Below are positions 5,398-6,078 of a DNA stretch of 6,078 bases, piece by piece (the stretch's first letter is position 1; each line of letters begins with the position of its first letter). Location of the stretch: assembly GCA_004356415.1 (NCBI GenBank), contig SMWN01000077.1, positions 1 to 6,078 of the forward strand, in the 5' to 3' direction. Position numbers and translations under genes: made by a program. The notes below the pieces were generated by a model, which ran no database searches, had not been told where the DNA came from, and worked only from the letters and a program-made list of their open reading frames with translations. Origin of the DNA: Gammaproteobacteria bacterium. GTDB taxonomy: Bacteria; Pseudomonadota; Gammaproteobacteria; Eutrophobiales; Eutrophobiaceae.

Positions 5398-6078
5398 GGA
5401 TCAGATCTTCCTGCCCCGTGCTTTTCTTGAAGGAATCGATCATTTTCCGTCTTTTATCGATGAGGTTCTGGTTATGCTGAGAAACTACATCGTTTTCGAT
5501 GACTGTCGGTGTGACAAAGATAACCAGATCGTTATCATCATTATCTGTGACCGTATTCCTGAAAAAAGCACCGATGATGGGCAAATCACCCAGGAAGGGT
5601 AATTTAGTGACGTTCTCACTCAGCTTGCGATCGATCAGGCCTGACATCACCAGCGTTTCACCGTCCTTCATACGCACATCCGTGCTGGTACGACGTGTAA
5701 TAAAACCTGGCGGGGTATTGCCGCCACCGGGACGATCCGGATCAATGGCGCTGGATTCGGTCGTTATCTTGGCAAAAATCGTATTGTCATGACCAACAAT
5801 AGGTTCGATTTCCAGCAAGATACCGAATTCCTTGTATTCAACATCTGTCGAACCAAGACTACCGGAGCTGATGACAGGTACTTCACCACCCGCCAGAAAA
5901 CTCGCCTTGCCACCACTGCGCGTGCTCAAGGTAGGTTCCGCAAGGATAATGGCATTCCGGCTGGCGACCAGTAAATTAATGGCTGAATTGATCTGGCTTG
6001 CCAGTCCCAGAAAGCCCAGCGGGCCAGCAACTTTAGCTGCCAATGGCACGCCGAGTACAAATGCAGGGGCATTATTCG
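5390..6078 (-). CDS. rcpA: Tad pilus outer-membrane secretin RcpA/CpaC, C-terminal part (cut by window edge)
   Basis: The C-terminal 228 residues of the secretin that forms the outer-membrane channel for the Flp pilus. The frame is open to the right edge; an in-frame GTG at 6049-6047 is internal, because homologous-looking coding sequence continues upstream of it (NNAPAFVLG to the edge). Motifs of the type II/III secretin domain in visible-residue numbering are GFLGLASQINSAINLL (21-36), LAEPTLSTRSGGKASFLAGG (45-64), EVPV (65-68), VEYKEFGILLEIEPIV (79-94), a glycine/proline-rich gate-region stretch (112-124), DVRMKDGETLVMSGLIDRKL (133-152), LPFLGDLPIIGAFFR (159-173) and DLVIFVTPTVIE (183-194). 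A charged tail of about 34 residues ends the protein. The BON and N-terminal domains, signal peptide and true start lie outside the window. tadA follows after 35 bp, with no tadZ/cpaE gene between. The equivalent name is cpaC. Confidence 0.95.
   Translation of the reverse strand, partial: NNAPAFVLGVPLAAKVAGPLGFLGLASQINSAINLLVASRNAIILAEPTLSTRSGGKASFLAGGEVPVISSGSLGSTDVEYKEFGILLEIEPIVGHDNTIFAKITTESSAIDPDRPGGGNTPPGFITRRTSTDVRMKDGETLVMSGLIDRKLSENVTKLPFLGDLPIIGAFFRNTVTDNDDNDLVIFVTPTVIENDVVSQHNQNLIDKRRKMIDSFKKSTGQEDLILD

Noticed and set aside
5390..6049. A complete 219-residue protein starting at the GTG at 6049.
   Set aside because: The frame is open to the window edge and the upstream codons continue plausible secretin sequence, so this GTG is an internal valine.
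1..6078. tRNA, rRNA, CRISPR array, insertion sequence or attachment site.
   Set aside because: Coding sequence fills the window except for short junctions. No repeat-spacer pattern, transposase or terminal inverted repeats were seen.

Overview
The window is a gene-dense stretch read entirely from the minus strand, so transcription runs from high to low coordinates. It carries most of a Tad (tight adherence / type IVc, Flp-type) pilus assembly operon, which runs into the start of the DNA mismatch-repair gene mutS. The MutS N-terminus and the TadA protein with an N-terminal FHA domain both look gammaproteobacterial. Base composition is moderate and clearly uneven. Genus cannot be judged from sequence alone.

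Layout in order of transcription: (1) 6078-5390, the C-terminal secretin core of RcpA/CpaC, cut by the window edge; (2) 5354-3696, the TadA/CpaF secretion ATPase fused to an FHA-like domain; (3) 3693-2815, the membrane platform protein TadB; (4) 2794-1880, its partner TadC; (5) 1883-1527, a small DUF192-family protein with a GTG start; (6) 1530-1039, a TadD-like TPR lipoprotein; (7) 1028-204, a long TadE-like pseudopilin; (8) 207-1, the first 69 codons of mutS. No gap exceeds about 35 bp. Three junctions (tadC/DUF192, DUF192/tadD, tadE/mutS) are 4-bp start/stop overlaps. No internal promoter or terminator is evident.

How the parts work together: RcpA forms the outer-membrane channel and the TadD lipoprotein probably helps it assemble. 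TadA hydrolyses ATP on the cytoplasmic face of the TadB-TadC platform to drive pilin assembly. TadE is a minor pilin processed by a dedicated peptidase. The Flp pilin, prepilin peptidase, RcpC/CpaB and TadZ/CpaE are not in the window; they presumably lie beyond the right edge or elsewhere. TadZ is absent from its usual place just before tadA.

This is a recognisable, largely known system. The points worth a second look are the translational overlap of tadE with mutS, the AT-rich DUF192 gene inside the pilus operon, the FHA domain lacking canonical phosphothreonine-binding residues, a tandem duplication carrying the ribosome-binding region of tadA, and the cysteine-bearing C-terminal extension of TadE.
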